In this document: piece after piece, positions 1 to 6,782 of the stretch | Position numbering within the stretch: the first letter of the stretch is position 1 | Layout: the number at the start of each line of letters is the position of its first letter | Assembly (NCBI GenBank): GCA_002433595.1 | Contig: DJIL01000037.1 | Span: 1-20,468 of the forward strand | Source of the DNA: a bacterium UBP8_UBA6595 | GTDB lineage: Bacteria > Margulisbacteria > Marinamargulisbacteria > UBA6595 | Direction of reading: 5' to 3' | Length of the DNA: 20,468 nucleotides | Notes under the pieces: generated by a model | Told to the model about the DNA's origin: nothing | What the model saw: only the letters and a program-made list of their open reading frames with translations | Database searches by the model: none | Position numbers and translations under genes: made by a program

Positions 1-123
1 TGTTTGTATAGGTGCACTTGTTAAATTATCTCATGATTGACTGTATGCGATCAACATGTGCTTTGAATAATATTGACTTGGGGGGCAGTTTACTTAATGT
101 TTATTGAATATGCCTGAGTATTC

Positions 124-199
124 TGGTGGGCGATGAAGGGCTTGAACCTACGACCCCATCCTTGTAAGGGATGTGCTCTCCCAACTGAGCTAATCGCCC
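124..199 (-). tRNA. tRNA-Val (anticodon UAC), CCA encoded
   Basis: Read on the minus strand, the segment folds into a full cloverleaf. The acceptor stem is GGGCGAT paired with ATCGCCC, the D arm is GCTC/GAGC, and the anticodon stem is CATCC/GGATG with loop CTTACAA, so the anticodon is TAC (valine, GUA codons). The T loop is TTCAAGC. The 3' CCA is encoded at 124-126 and the discriminator base is A at 127. The T stem has one U-U mismatch (positions 136 and 150); the other four pairs are intact. A good minus-strand promoter lies 33 nt upstream. Confidence 0.95.
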
Positions 200-238
200 G
201 AAAATCGGTAATGCTACTAGAAGCAGCTTGTGAATTTG

Positions 239-267
239 ATTATAGTGTATTGAAATCCAAACGTCTA
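239..267 (-). promoter_or_regulatory. Putative sigma70-type promoter of tRNA-Val
   Basis: On the minus strand, TAGACG (262-267) is followed after 17 nt by a perfect TATAAT (239-244). The predicted start of transcription is near 232, about 33 nt before the 5' end of the tRNA. This is motif matching only; the -35 box matches the consensus at four of six positions. Confidence 0.55.
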
Positions 268-351
268 CACTTTATTTTTTAGCGGGTCGTCGACCGGTAT
301 TTAAAATTTGTCAAAAGCGGCGGGTTCGGGAGGGTTCGTTCGAGTCATTTC

Positions 352-381
352 TTGCATGACTTTCGAAGTTTGGTGTACAAT
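352..381 (+). promoter_or_regulatory. Putative promoter of the rpmB operon
   Basis: TTGCAT (352-357) and TACAAT (376-381) are separated by 18 nt and lie just upstream of rpmB. The predicted start near 388 gives a leader of about 29 nt that includes a GGAGG Shine-Dalgarno sequence at 401-405. I see no other gene in the rest of the gap (200-416). Confidence 0.5.
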
Positions 382-416
382 AATATATTCAATTTTAACT
401 GGAGGATTTAAACACT

Positions 417-650
417 ATGGCACGAAAATGTAAATTATCAGGAACAGGTGGAATGGCCGGAAACCGCGTCAGTCACTCAAATAGAAAAACACGGCATGTC
501 CAAGATGTAAACTTGCAAAACACTTGGATTTACGATCCCGAAACAAAACAACGGTTTCGATTGCGTGTATCAACCAGCATGATGCGGACACTATCCAAAC
601 ATGGTAGCCTCTCAGCCTACTTGCGAAAACAACGAAAAAAAGCCAAATAA
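417..650 (+). CDS. rpmB: 50S ribosomal protein L28
   Basis: A structural protein of the large ribosomal subunit, 77 residues, normal for L28. The family signature is clear: GNRVSHSNRKTRH near residues 15-27, then the RLRVSTSMMRTLSKHG segment at about 48-63, and a basic C-terminal tail. Only one cysteine (C6) is present, so the zinc-binding form with two CxxC pairs is unlikely. The ATG has a strong GGAGG 11 nt upstream. It is the first gene of the plus-strand run; the thioesterase reading frame begins at its 3' end. Confidence 0.95.
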   Translation: MARKCKLSGTGGMAGNRVSHSNRKTRHVQDVNLQNTWIYDPETKQRFRLRVSTSMMRTLSKHGSLSAYLRKQRKKAK

Positions 651-654
651 CCCC

Positions 655-1059
655 GTGTTTCGGCATCAATTATCCGTTCGGCTTTACGATACAGACGCCG
701 CCGGAGTTTTGTATTTTGGCAGTCAGTTTCGGTTGGCCCACGATGCCTTTGAAACGTTCATGGCTCAGCACGGCTTTCCCATTTCAATTATGATGACGGA
801 GCCTTATCTTTTAGTGGTTCGCCACGCTCAGTCCGATTATACGGCACCGGTTATGCTCGGTGATACTGTAGATATTGATTTATATATTGAACGACTGGGG
901 CGGACATCGTTTACCTGCAACTACACCCTTCAAGTGAATGATATGCCAGTGGGTAAGGCTAAAACAGTTCACGTAACGATTGATCGTAAGACACGAAACG
1001 CTGTAGCCATGCCGGGTGAAATGCGGGCCGCTCTTCAACTACATAAAGTCGATCAATGA
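655..1059 (+). CDS. Acyl-CoA thioesterase, 4HBT/YbgC hotdog family
   Basis: A hotdog-fold thioesterase that hydrolyses an acyl-CoA in the cytoplasm. The motif YDTDAAGVLYF near the N terminus matches the 4-hydroxybenzoyl-CoA thioesterase site; the catalytic Asp should be the one just before AAG. The motif also resembles the cyanobacterial 1,4-dihydroxy-2-naphthoyl-CoA hydrolase (quinone pathway), but no men gene is nearby, so the substrate is open. I chose the GTG at 655 (134 residues), 4 nt after the rpmB stop, because the family begins shortly before this motif. An in-frame ATG at 601 would add 18 residues and overlap rpmB by 50 nt. Neither start has a clear Shine-Dalgarno, which suggests coupling to rpmB. 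The stop overlaps the next gene (ATGA). Confidence 0.82.
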   Translation: MFRHQLSVRLYDTDAAGVLYFGSQFRLAHDAFETFMAQHGFPISIMMTEPYLLVVRHAQSDYTAPVMLGDTVDIDLYIERLGRTSFTCNYTLQVNDMPVGKAKTVHVTIDRKTRNAVAMPGEMRAALQLHKVDQ

Positions 1060-1904
1060 ATCAATCGTTTGATACGTTTGATACAGCAGATACGGCTGCT
1101 TGCGAGGCCATTATTTCTTCATATAATACCTATGGGGGGATTATGGATGATTGCCCGTGGCCGTCTAAATCCATGATTGAGTCGTTGCTAATGGCCATTC
1201 GCAACCTATTGTTTCCGGGTTATTTTGACCCCAATCCCATTCGCGATATTCGCACCACGACGCTAGAGACGCTAGCCACTATTCGATCCCTGTTGCATAC
1301 CGGCTTAACCGATACTCGGTTGGCCAAAACCAGCGGCCAAGCCCACGCGGTTGTGGATCAATTTTTTCAGTATATTCCAACGCTTCGGTCCATATTAAAA
1401 ACCGATCAAATGGCTACTTTTGACGGATGCCCGGCCGCCAATCACCCCGATGAAGTGATTGTGGCATATCCCGGGTTTTGGGCTATTTTGGTCTATCGAG
1501 TCGCCCACTTTTTATACCAACAGGGCGTGCCCTTTATCCCCCGGGTGATGACTGAAATTGCCCATAGCGATACGGGTATTGATATTCATCCCCAAGCCAC
1601 AATTGGGGGGCATTGCTTTATTGACCACGGAACGGGCATTGTAATTGGGCAAACCGCCCGTATTGGCCAACATGTTAGTCTGTATCAAGGGGTGACTATT
1701 GGGGCGTTGCGTATTCCGCGTCGTGGCAACAACGCCAATGAAAAACGCCATCCAACGATTGAAGACTCGGTGACAATTTATGCGCGAACGACCATTCTAG
1801 GCGGCGACACGGTTATTGGCGCGCAGTCAATTATTGGTGGGAACTTATGGATCACAGCGTCCGTTCCAGCTAAATCTCGGCTAGTAAATAAGGCGATTCA
1901 ATGA
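1056..1904 (+). CDS. cysE: Serine O-acetyltransferase
   Basis: Transfers acetyl from acetyl-CoA to L-serine, giving O-acetylserine for cysteine synthesis. The 282 residues comprise a helical N-terminal part (about 1-165) and a left-handed beta-helix of hexapeptide repeats (about 170-270). The segment DIHPQATIGGHCFIDHGTG contains the two residues expected for catalysis, D176 and H191, with the same 15-residue spacing as D143/H158 of E. coli CysE. RHPTIED near 231 is the conserved cofactor-site loop. Length and N-terminal layout fit the longer EpsC/SrpH-like type. It overlaps the thioesterase (ATGA at 1056-1059) and trpC (1901-1904), so translation is probably coupled. No cysK is present in the window. 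Confidence 0.93.
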   Translation: MNQSFDTFDTADTAACEAIISSYNTYGGIMDDCPWPSKSMIESLLMAIRNLLFPGYFDPNPIRDIRTTTLETLATIRSLLHTGLTDTRLAKTSGQAHAVVDQFFQYIPTLRSILKTDQMATFDGCPAANHPDEVIVAYPGFWAILVYRVAHFLYQQGVPFIPRVMTEIAHSDTGIDIHPQATIGGHCFIDHGTGIVIGQTARIGQHVSLYQGVTIGALRIPRRGNNANEKRHPTIEDSVTIYARTTILGGDTVIGAQSIIGGNLWITASVPAKSRLVNKAIQ

Positions 1905-2716
1905 CCATGCTTGCAACCATTTTGGATGAAAAAAAACGTGAAGTGTCTCGGTTGTATCAACAGCCTGCGTTACTGGCTCAGTTGGGGGTATACCCGGATC
2001 CGCCACCAGCGCAGGGAAACTGGTTTTTGGATCAGCTAACCGGTCCAGGGTTGGCTTTGATTGCCGAATTGAAAAAAGCATCTCCGTCTCGGGGGGTTAT
2101 TCGAACGTCGTTTTGCCCCGAAACCTTGGCCAAACAATACTGTGCAGCGGGTGCCCACGCCCTGTCGGTTTTAACCGATGAACCGTTTTTTCAAGGGGCT
2201 TTGGCGTACATGCAACAAGCACGCGCTGTGTCTACTGTACCAATTTTGAGAAAAGACTTTATTATTGACCCTATTCAACTGCATCAAGCCGTTCAGTATG
2301 GGGCCCATGCTGTCTTGTTAATTGCCGCTTGTTTGACCCCCCAGATCATGCGCCAACTCGTTGCGGTGGCGAATCAATTGGGGCTGGCAGTTTTGATTGA
2401 GGTACATGCTGAATCCGAAGTGATGGCGTTGCAGGGGTTAACTGGTCAATTTGCCATTGGCGTTAACAATCGAAACTTGACGTCGTTTGTGGTGGATCTG
2501 CAAACCGCAGTGCGTCTGTATGCCCCCATTCGACAGGCGTTTCCGGAGCACCCCCTAGTTGCTGAAAGTGGGTATACTACAGGCCAAGAGTTGCAAACCA
2601 TTGCCAATGTTGGGTATGATGCAGTCTTGATTGGTGAAGGACTTGTGGATGAAACTCGTGATATGCGGGCATGGTTTTCCAATCAAACAATAATCAAAGC
2701 AAACAATGAAAATTAA
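1901..2716 (+). CDS. trpC: Indole-3-glycerol-phosphate synthase
   Basis: Closes the ring of CdRP to indole-3-glycerol phosphate in tryptophan synthesis. It is a 271-residue TIM barrel with the usual conserved sites: IAELKKASPSRG (about 63-74, catalytic Glu and Lys), ILRKDFIIDP (second catalytic Lys), LIEVHAE, GVNNRNL, VAESGY and IGEGLV (phosphate site). The start at 1901 has AAGG 7 nt upstream; an in-frame ATG at 1907 is also possible. The order trpC-trpF is the reaction order reversed and is common in bacteria. No trpA, B, D or E is present in the window, so this is a split trp locus. Confidence 0.96.
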   Translation: MTMLATILDEKKREVSRLYQQPALLAQLGVYPDPPPAQGNWFLDQLTGPGLALIAELKKASPSRGVIRTSFCPETLAKQYCAAGAHALSVLTDEPFFQGALAYMQQARAVSTVPILRKDFIIDPIQLHQAVQYGAHAVLLIAACLTPQIMRQLVAVANQLGLAVLIEVHAESEVMALQGLTGQFAIGVNNRNLTSFVVDLQTAVRLYAPIRQAFPEHPLVAESGYTTGQELQTIANVGYDAVLIGEGLVDETRDMRAWFSNQTIIKANNEN

Positions 2717-3326
2717 ACTCTGTGGATTGACGAATAAAGACGATGCCGTGCAAGCGGCTATGCTAGGTGCGGATGCTCTAGGCTTTATTTTTTATGAAAA
2801 AAGCCTACGCTGTGTCACCCCAGAAACAGTTCAAGAAATTGTGCCTTTTTTACCCCCATTTGTTCAAGTTGTGGGTGTATTTGTTGACCAACCGTTGGCG
2901 TACATACATGATATAGCGCAACAATGCCGTTTGGATACCATTCAGTTGCACGGGGAGGAGTCGCCCGCTTATTGTATGGATGTGCACCACCGTGTGATTA
3001 AATCATTTTCTGTTCAGTCCGAATCCGATTTGGAGACAATGCCGATGTATCAGGGATTGGTATCTAGCGTGCTAGTGGATACCAAAGTTCAGAATATTCG
3101 TGGGGGAACGGGTCAAACATTTGACTGGAGTTTAGCCAATTTGGTGAAGGAGCAGGGCGTACCACTTATTTTGGCTGGAGGTATTAACGCAAGCAACATT
3201 GAAAAAGCCATGCAGTTGGTGTCGCCGTATGCGGTTGATATATCATCGGGGGTCGAATCTGAACCCGGAAAAAAAGATTACAATAAAATGAGTGATGTGA
3301 TACGCTTAGCCAAAGGTAAACGATGA
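2706..3326 (+). CDS. trpF: Phosphoribosylanthranilate isomerase
   Basis: Isomerises PRA to CdRP, the step before TrpC. It is a monofunctional 206-residue TIM barrel. Conserved elements are KLCGLTN with the catalytic cysteine (C6), QLHGEES, VLVDTKV with the general-acid Asp, GGTGQTFDW, LAGGIN and the phosphate loop VDISSGVES. It overlaps trpC by 11 nt with no visible Shine-Dalgarno, so coupled translation is likely. Its TGA overlaps the efp start (ATGA at 3323). Confidence 0.96.
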   Translation: MKIKLCGLTNKDDAVQAAMLGADALGFIFYEKSLRCVTPETVQEIVPFLPPFVQVVGVFVDQPLAYIHDIAQQCRLDTIQLHGEESPAYCMDVHHRVIKSFSVQSESDLETMPMYQGLVSSVLVDTKVQNIRGGTGQTFDWSLANLVKEQGVPLILAGGINASNIEKAMQLVSPYAVDISSGVESEPGKKDYNKMSDVIRLAKGKR

Positions 3327-3880
3327 TTATTGCAACGCAGATTCGAGAAGGTATAGTTATTCGACTTAATAATGAATTATATCGAGTAACGTGGGTCATG
3401 CATCGAACGCCAGGCAAAGGCGATGCCTGTATGCAAACAAAGCTAAAAAATATAGTCAATCAAAAAAATATGGAGCATCGGTTTCGGTCTTCGGATAAAG
3501 TAGACCGAGTAGACGTTAAAACCGAATCAATGCAATTTTTGTATAAAGAACAAGATCAGTTTGTATTTATGCACGACGAGACATTTGAGCAATTTTATGT
3601 TGCTGATGTATTGGTTGAGTCGGGAGACGATTTTTTAAAAGAAGGTGAAAGTTACGCTATTCAAGTGGTTGAGAGCATGATTGTGGGTATTGAATGGCCA
3701 AAAACAATGGTGTTTTTAGTGACTGAAGCGCCACCAGAAATTAAACGCGCAACGGCGACATCGTCCTTGCGGCCGGTTGTTTTGGAAAATGGTATAACGG
3801 TTAATGCGCCGGGATTTATTAAAAACGGAGATCGTATTCGAATTAATACTGGCGATAAAACATACGTTGAACGGGTCTAA
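3323..3880 (+). CDS. efp: Translation elongation factor P
   Basis: Binds stalled ribosomes between the P and E sites and promotes peptide bonds at proline runs. The 185 residues fit the family: a KOW-like N-terminal domain (1-63), an OB domain (about 65-128) and a C-terminal OB domain (130-185). The tip of the first domain reads PGKGDA, placing a lysine (K32) at the position of the post-translationally modified residue (K34 in E. coli). D34 and C36 replace the more usual small and aromatic residues beside it. Conserved QFLYKEQDQFVFMHDETFEQ also supports the call. AAAGG lies about 7 nt before the ATG. No EF-P modification gene is visible in the window. Confidence 0.95.
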   Translation: MIIATQIREGIVIRLNNELYRVTWVMHRTPGKGDACMQTKLKNIVNQKNMEHRFRSSDKVDRVDVKTESMQFLYKEQDQFVFMHDETFEQFYVADVLVESGDDFLKEGESYAIQVVESMIVGIEWPKTMVFLVTEAPPEIKRATATSSLRPVVLENGITVNAPGFIKNGDRIRINTGDKTYVERV

Positions 3881-4917
3881 TGATTCAGTGGCAGTCACTC
3901 CATAATTGGGTGGGAGTGGTGAATGATGGGGGCATTGTTTTAGCCTTTGGGCTAGGCACCTGGGTGTTTACGTGGATATTGGCACGCAGTGTGTACCAAT
4001 GGGGGGGGGGCGCTATGCGCTCGGTTGTTCGGCCGGTATCTTGGGTTGTCGTAATTTTGGTTATGCGGTACGCCATGGCGGGGGTGCCAACGTTGGCAGG
4101 CTATACCGATAGATTGACGCCTGTTGTCATGGTTATTGTGAATTTTGGTGTAGCTATTGCGGTGTATCGGCTGTTGCAATGGGGGTATCCGGTAGCCATT
4201 CGGCGGGCGAATCAGTTTCAAAATGTTCAAATGGCGACATATTTGATTAACACAGGGTATCGCTTGGCTCGAATCGGCGTTTTTATTTGGGTTGCCATTT
4301 ATGGTTTGCACGCGTTTGGGTACAATGTGACCTCTATCTTGGCAGGCTTGGGGTTGGGTGGTTTTGCCGTTGCGTTAGCCGCAAAGGATACCTTTTCTAA
4401 CATGTTTGGGTCGGTGAATATTGTGATAGATCAGCCGTTTTCGGTTGGAGACTATGTGGTTGTGGATACAACAGAAGGCGTTGTTGAGCATTTGGGGATT
4501 CGGTCTACACGCATTCGTACGCTGGATGACTCGTTGGTTACCTTGCCCAATGCGACCGTGACCAATACTAAAATAGACAATCGAGGGAAACGCAATCATC
4601 GGCGTGTGAAACAATCTCTGGGTCTGACTTACAGTACATCATGCGATCATTTGCAAGCATTTATTGAAGAACTTCGGGCATATTTGGCAACATTGCCCGC
4701 GGTTCGGCCAGAGCATACCCATGTGCGGTTTCATGCGTTTGGCGCGTCATCTCTAGATATTTATGTCTCGTATTTTTTAACGGTTGGGTCTTGGGCCGAT
4801 GAATTGCACTGGCGGGAAGTGATTAACTATGAAATTATGGCTATAGCTCAGCGCGTAGGGGTGTCGTTTGCCTTTCCATCGCGCAGTGTATATCTTGAAA
4901 CCATCCCTGCTACTTAG
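3880..4917 (+). CDS. mscS: Small-conductance mechanosensitive channel, MscS family
   Basis: An inner-membrane channel that opens under membrane tension and releases solutes after osmotic downshock. The 345 residues show about four hydrophobic helices (near 17-37, 50-68, 79-100 and 124-147), then the pore helix TSILAGLGLGGFAVALAAKD (151-170) and the MscS beta domain with PFSVGDYVVVD and a TLPNATVTN motif. A C-terminal alpha/beta part follows. The start codon shares one base with the efp stop (TAATG). The codons for W41-G44 form an uninterrupted run of ten G (4001-4010). A one-base slip there would shift the frame early and destroy the channel. Confidence 0.92.
   Translation: MIQWQSLHNWVGVVNDGGIVLAFGLGTWVFTWILARSVYQWGGGAMRSVVRPVSWVVVILVMRYAMAGVPTLAGYTDRLTPVVMVIVNFGVAIAVYRLLQWGYPVAIRRANQFQNVQMATYLINTGYRLARIGVFIWVAIYGLHAFGYNVTSILAGLGLGGFAVALAAKDTFSNMFGSVNIVIDQPFSVGDYVVVDTTEGVVEHLGIRSTRIRTLDDSLVTLPNATVTNTKIDNRGKRNHRRVKQSLGLTYSTSCDHLQAFIEELRAYLATLPAVRPEHTHVRFHAFGASSLDIYVSYFLTVGSWADELHWREVINYEIMAIAQRVGVSFAFPSRSVYLETIPAT
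4001..4010 (+). repeat. G10 homopolymer inside mscS
   Basis: Ten consecutive G fill codons 41-44 of mscS. It is the longest G or C run I found in the window; the next are eight bases. With exactly ten G the frame is open to the MscS stop. Runs of this length are known slippage sites in phase-variable genes of other bacteria; whether it varies here is unknown. Confidence 0.9.
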
Positions 4918-5629
4918 CCACGGATTTGCAAATTCGTCCGTAGAATGGGCGGAATGCCAGGCCAAATTGGGGCCTATGGCTGAAACGGTCTTGCTGGGGG
5001 GGCATACGCTGACGCAGCATTCGGAATGGGCGGATCAATTTCGAAGAAGTACGTGGCAATCGTGGGGGCAGCCCTTGCTGGATCGGTACACGGAATTGGC
5101 GCAAGATCATCCGGTATCCTTGGGGTTGATTTCAACGAGTGCAACATTAATTTTGGTGGCGTTGTCTTCCGGTCAGATTCGACAATTGCCCCAGCACATT
5201 GTGATGGTGGATCCGCTGATTGAGGTCCAGAGTCGGTGGCGATTGCGAACAGTTGGGCTATGGGGCCCGTTGATTCGGTCAGTGGATTGGACGGTAGGTA
5301 AAATGCCGGAAGAGTACCAACATACGTACAAAACCGTCCCCTATGAAGCGTTAAAAGCATTGAACAAACTATGCCAACGCTGTGCGCGTATTCAGACATT
5401 GCCAGAGGTCCCTATGACGGTGTTTGTGTCACGAAATGATCCGGTAGTAAGTCCTGAAAAAACACAGCAGTTTTTTCGACGGTATCCGTGGGTTCAGGTG
5501 CATGTGTTGGACAGCGAGTTGCATGCAATGGCTCGGTTAAATGGTCGTCCGAGTGTGACGAATCAAGATTACAAAAATCAGTCAATAATACTAAGGGCTC
5601 TAATGCAGTGCGGGCTCCATTCAGCTTAA
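4868..5629 (+). CDS. Alpha/beta-hydrolase-fold protein
   Basis: A 253-residue protein with the general pattern of the alpha/beta hydrolase fold: LLLSHGFANSSVEW (14-27, oxyanion loop after strand 3), a weak nucleophile elbow GLISTSAT (86-93), VFVSRNDPVV with the likely acid D191, and SELHAM with the likely base H219. The elbow is not GxSxG, so the nucleophile could be S89 or S91, or the protein may be inactive. The substrate is unknown. I favour the TTG start at 4868 because AGGGG ends 6 nt upstream; the GTG at 4886 lacks such a site. It overlaps mscS by 50 nt. It is probably the last gene of the rpmB-led run. Confidence 0.68.
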   Translation: MPFHRAVYILKPSLLLSHGFANSSVEWAECQAKLGPMAETVLLGGHTLTQHSEWADQFRRSTWQSWGQPLLDRYTELAQDHPVSLGLISTSATLILVALSSGQIRQLPQHIVMVDPLIEVQSRWRLRTVGLWGPLIRSVDWTVGKMPEEYQHTYKTVPYEALKALNKLCQRCARIQTLPEVPMTVFVSRNDPVVSPEKTQQFFRRYPWVQVHVLDSELHAMARLNGRPSVTNQDYKNQSIILRALMQCGLHSA

Positions 5630-5669
5630 GCATAGATTTTTCACGGAATTTAGTGTTTAATTATTAAAT

Positions 5670-6545
5670 ATGCATAATATTACACTATTAGATGGTGGCA
5701 TGGGCCGGCAAATTAAACAGCGATTGACTCAATGGGACCCCATTTTATGGTCGGCTTCGGGTTTGATTTATGACCCACAGCTGGTTTGTGATATTCATGG
5801 TGAGTTTATTGAGGCCGGTGCTCAAATTATTAAAACAAATAACTACATGGTTATCCCCTATGCATTAGAGAAATGCAACCGGCTGAGTGAGTTTGAGTCG
5901 TTAACAGCGCTATCGGGGGCTATTGCCCAGCAAGCAAAAAAACAGTCGGGACGCTCATCCGTTCGTGTGGCGGGGTCGTTGCCACCCCTAGGCACTACGT
6001 ATCGCAGCGATTTGATTGATTCGGACCGGTCGGTGGCAGTGAAGACGTACGCTACCATGATGCGGTGTTTGGCACCTGATGTCGATTTGTTTATTGCTGA
6101 AAGTTTATCCAGCATGGTTGAAGCTGAGTCAATTATAGTCGCACATGCTGGGCGTGATTGCCCATTGTATATTTCGTTTCTTTTGGATGAAAACCAACCG
6201 GGTCAACTGCTGGATGGGACACCGCTTCAAGCCATGATTGAGACACTAGATGCGCATGGGGTCTCTACAGTACTGTTTAATTGTTCCCACCCAGATACAA
6301 TTTCATCAGCCATTCAAATGATTCAATCGCCCAGAATCGCTTTAGGGGCCTATGCCAATACATTTGTTCCCATGACGGATACCTTTAATCATGGAGATTC
6401 CCGAAACCAAGATGAATCGGTTACGCCCGCGTTGTATTTAACCCATGTCAAGCACTGGGTGAATCATGGGGTAACACTTGTGGGTGGCTGTTGCGGCATT
6501 GGGCCGGATCATATTCGCGCGATTGCCGCCGATCTGAACGCTTAA
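5670..6545 (+). CDS. mmuM: Homocysteine S-methyltransferase family protein
   Basis: Zinc-dependent transfer of a methyl group from S-methylmethionine or S-adenosylmethionine to homocysteine, giving methionine. The 291 residues begin with LLDGGMGRQ (6-14), typical of the Hcy-binding barrel. The zinc ligands are visible: C205 in NCSHP and the pair C274-C275 in GGCCGIGPDHI. No cobalamin or folate domain is attached, so this is the short MmuM/YbgG type rather than MetH. The start follows a 40-nt gap and has no clear Shine-Dalgarno. Methyl donor specificity cannot be told from sequence. The gene ends convergently with the minus-strand block. Confidence 0.88.
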   Translation: MHNITLLDGGMGRQIKQRLTQWDPILWSASGLIYDPQLVCDIHGEFIEAGAQIIKTNNYMVIPYALEKCNRLSEFESLTALSGAIAQQAKKQSGRSSVRVAGSLPPLGTTYRSDLIDSDRSVAVKTYATMMRCLAPDVDLFIAESLSSMVEAESIIVAHAGRDCPLYISFLLDENQPGQLLDGTPLQAMIETLDAHGVSTVLFNCSHPDTISSAIQMIQSPRIALGAYANTFVPMTDTFNHGDSRNQDESVTPALYLTHVKHWVNHGVTLVGGCCGIGPDHIRAIAADLNA

Positions 6546-6782
6546 CGGTCATGAAAACAGTAGGGGGGGGTCTCGTCGATGGAGCGGCGGTAGTGCCACG
6601 TGTTTATAACCAACAGCCACCCCCAAGGGTGCCACCAATGCGATTCCAAACAATAGCCAATTATCTAATTGAAGTATTTTCGAAGCCATCCAGATTTAAG
6701 ACGATCTGAATGGTTGGCTGAGCACATAGCGTGTTAGGACAGGTCGGGTTGCTTTAAAAACGACTGAATAGATTGATTCATT
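6546..6782. other. Convergent intergenic region
   Basis: A 237-bp gap between the convergent homocysteine methyltransferase and rRNA methyltransferase genes. It contains a G8 tract (6563-6570), the possible small frame listed separately, and an imperfect 10-bp inverted repeat (6686-6695 with 6704-6713, 8-nt loop). The repeat pairs fully as minus-strand RNA if one G-U pair is allowed. Neither side of the hairpin has a U tract, so it is not a standard intrinsic terminator. Confidence 0.5.
6549..6689 (-). CDS. Possible 46-residue small membrane protein
   Basis: An ATG-to-TGA frame on the minus strand in the gap between the two gene blocks. It encodes a short polar start, one hydrophobic stretch (about residues 11-28, NWLLFGIALVAPLGVAVG), and a Pro- and Arg-containing tail. 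A stop codon lies 9 nt upstream, so this is the whole frame. It has no convincing Shine-Dalgarno, and its start overlaps a hairpin. The run C8 (6563-6570 on the plus strand as G8) falls near its 3' end. It may be a real single-span peptide downstream of the methyltransferase gene or a chance frame. I do not recognise it. Confidence 0.28.
   Translation of the reverse strand: MASKILQLDNWLLFGIALVAPLGVAVGYKHVALPPLHRRDPPLLFS

Noticed and set aside
32..58. Imperfect inverted repeat (CATGATTGA with TCAACATG)
   Set aside because: One bulge, 10-nt loop and no U tract on either strand; not convincing as the tRNA terminator or an operator.
284..294. Perfect palindrome GGTCGTCGACC in the two-way regulatory region
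   Set aside because: Short and located outside both predicted promoters; no second copy seen, so no operator call.
3952..4311. 119-codon minus-strand frame opposite mscS
   Set aside because: Antisense to a well-supported gene, with a composition rich in His, Asn, Arg and Pro typical of shadow frames; no domain seen.
4974..5399. 141-codon minus-strand frame opposite the alpha/beta hydrolase
   Set aside because: Long but antisense to a frame with recognisable fold motifs and a ribosome-binding site; Pro- and Thr-rich shadow composition.
6491..6709. Plus-strand frame running from the end of mmuM into the gap
   Set aside because: No ribosome-binding site, starts inside a solid gene, low-complexity Pro/Arg product. 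The minus-strand frame here is slightly more credible.
6686..6713. 10-bp hairpin as an intrinsic terminator of the minus-strand run
   Set aside because: The stem is good on the minus strand, but no U run follows.
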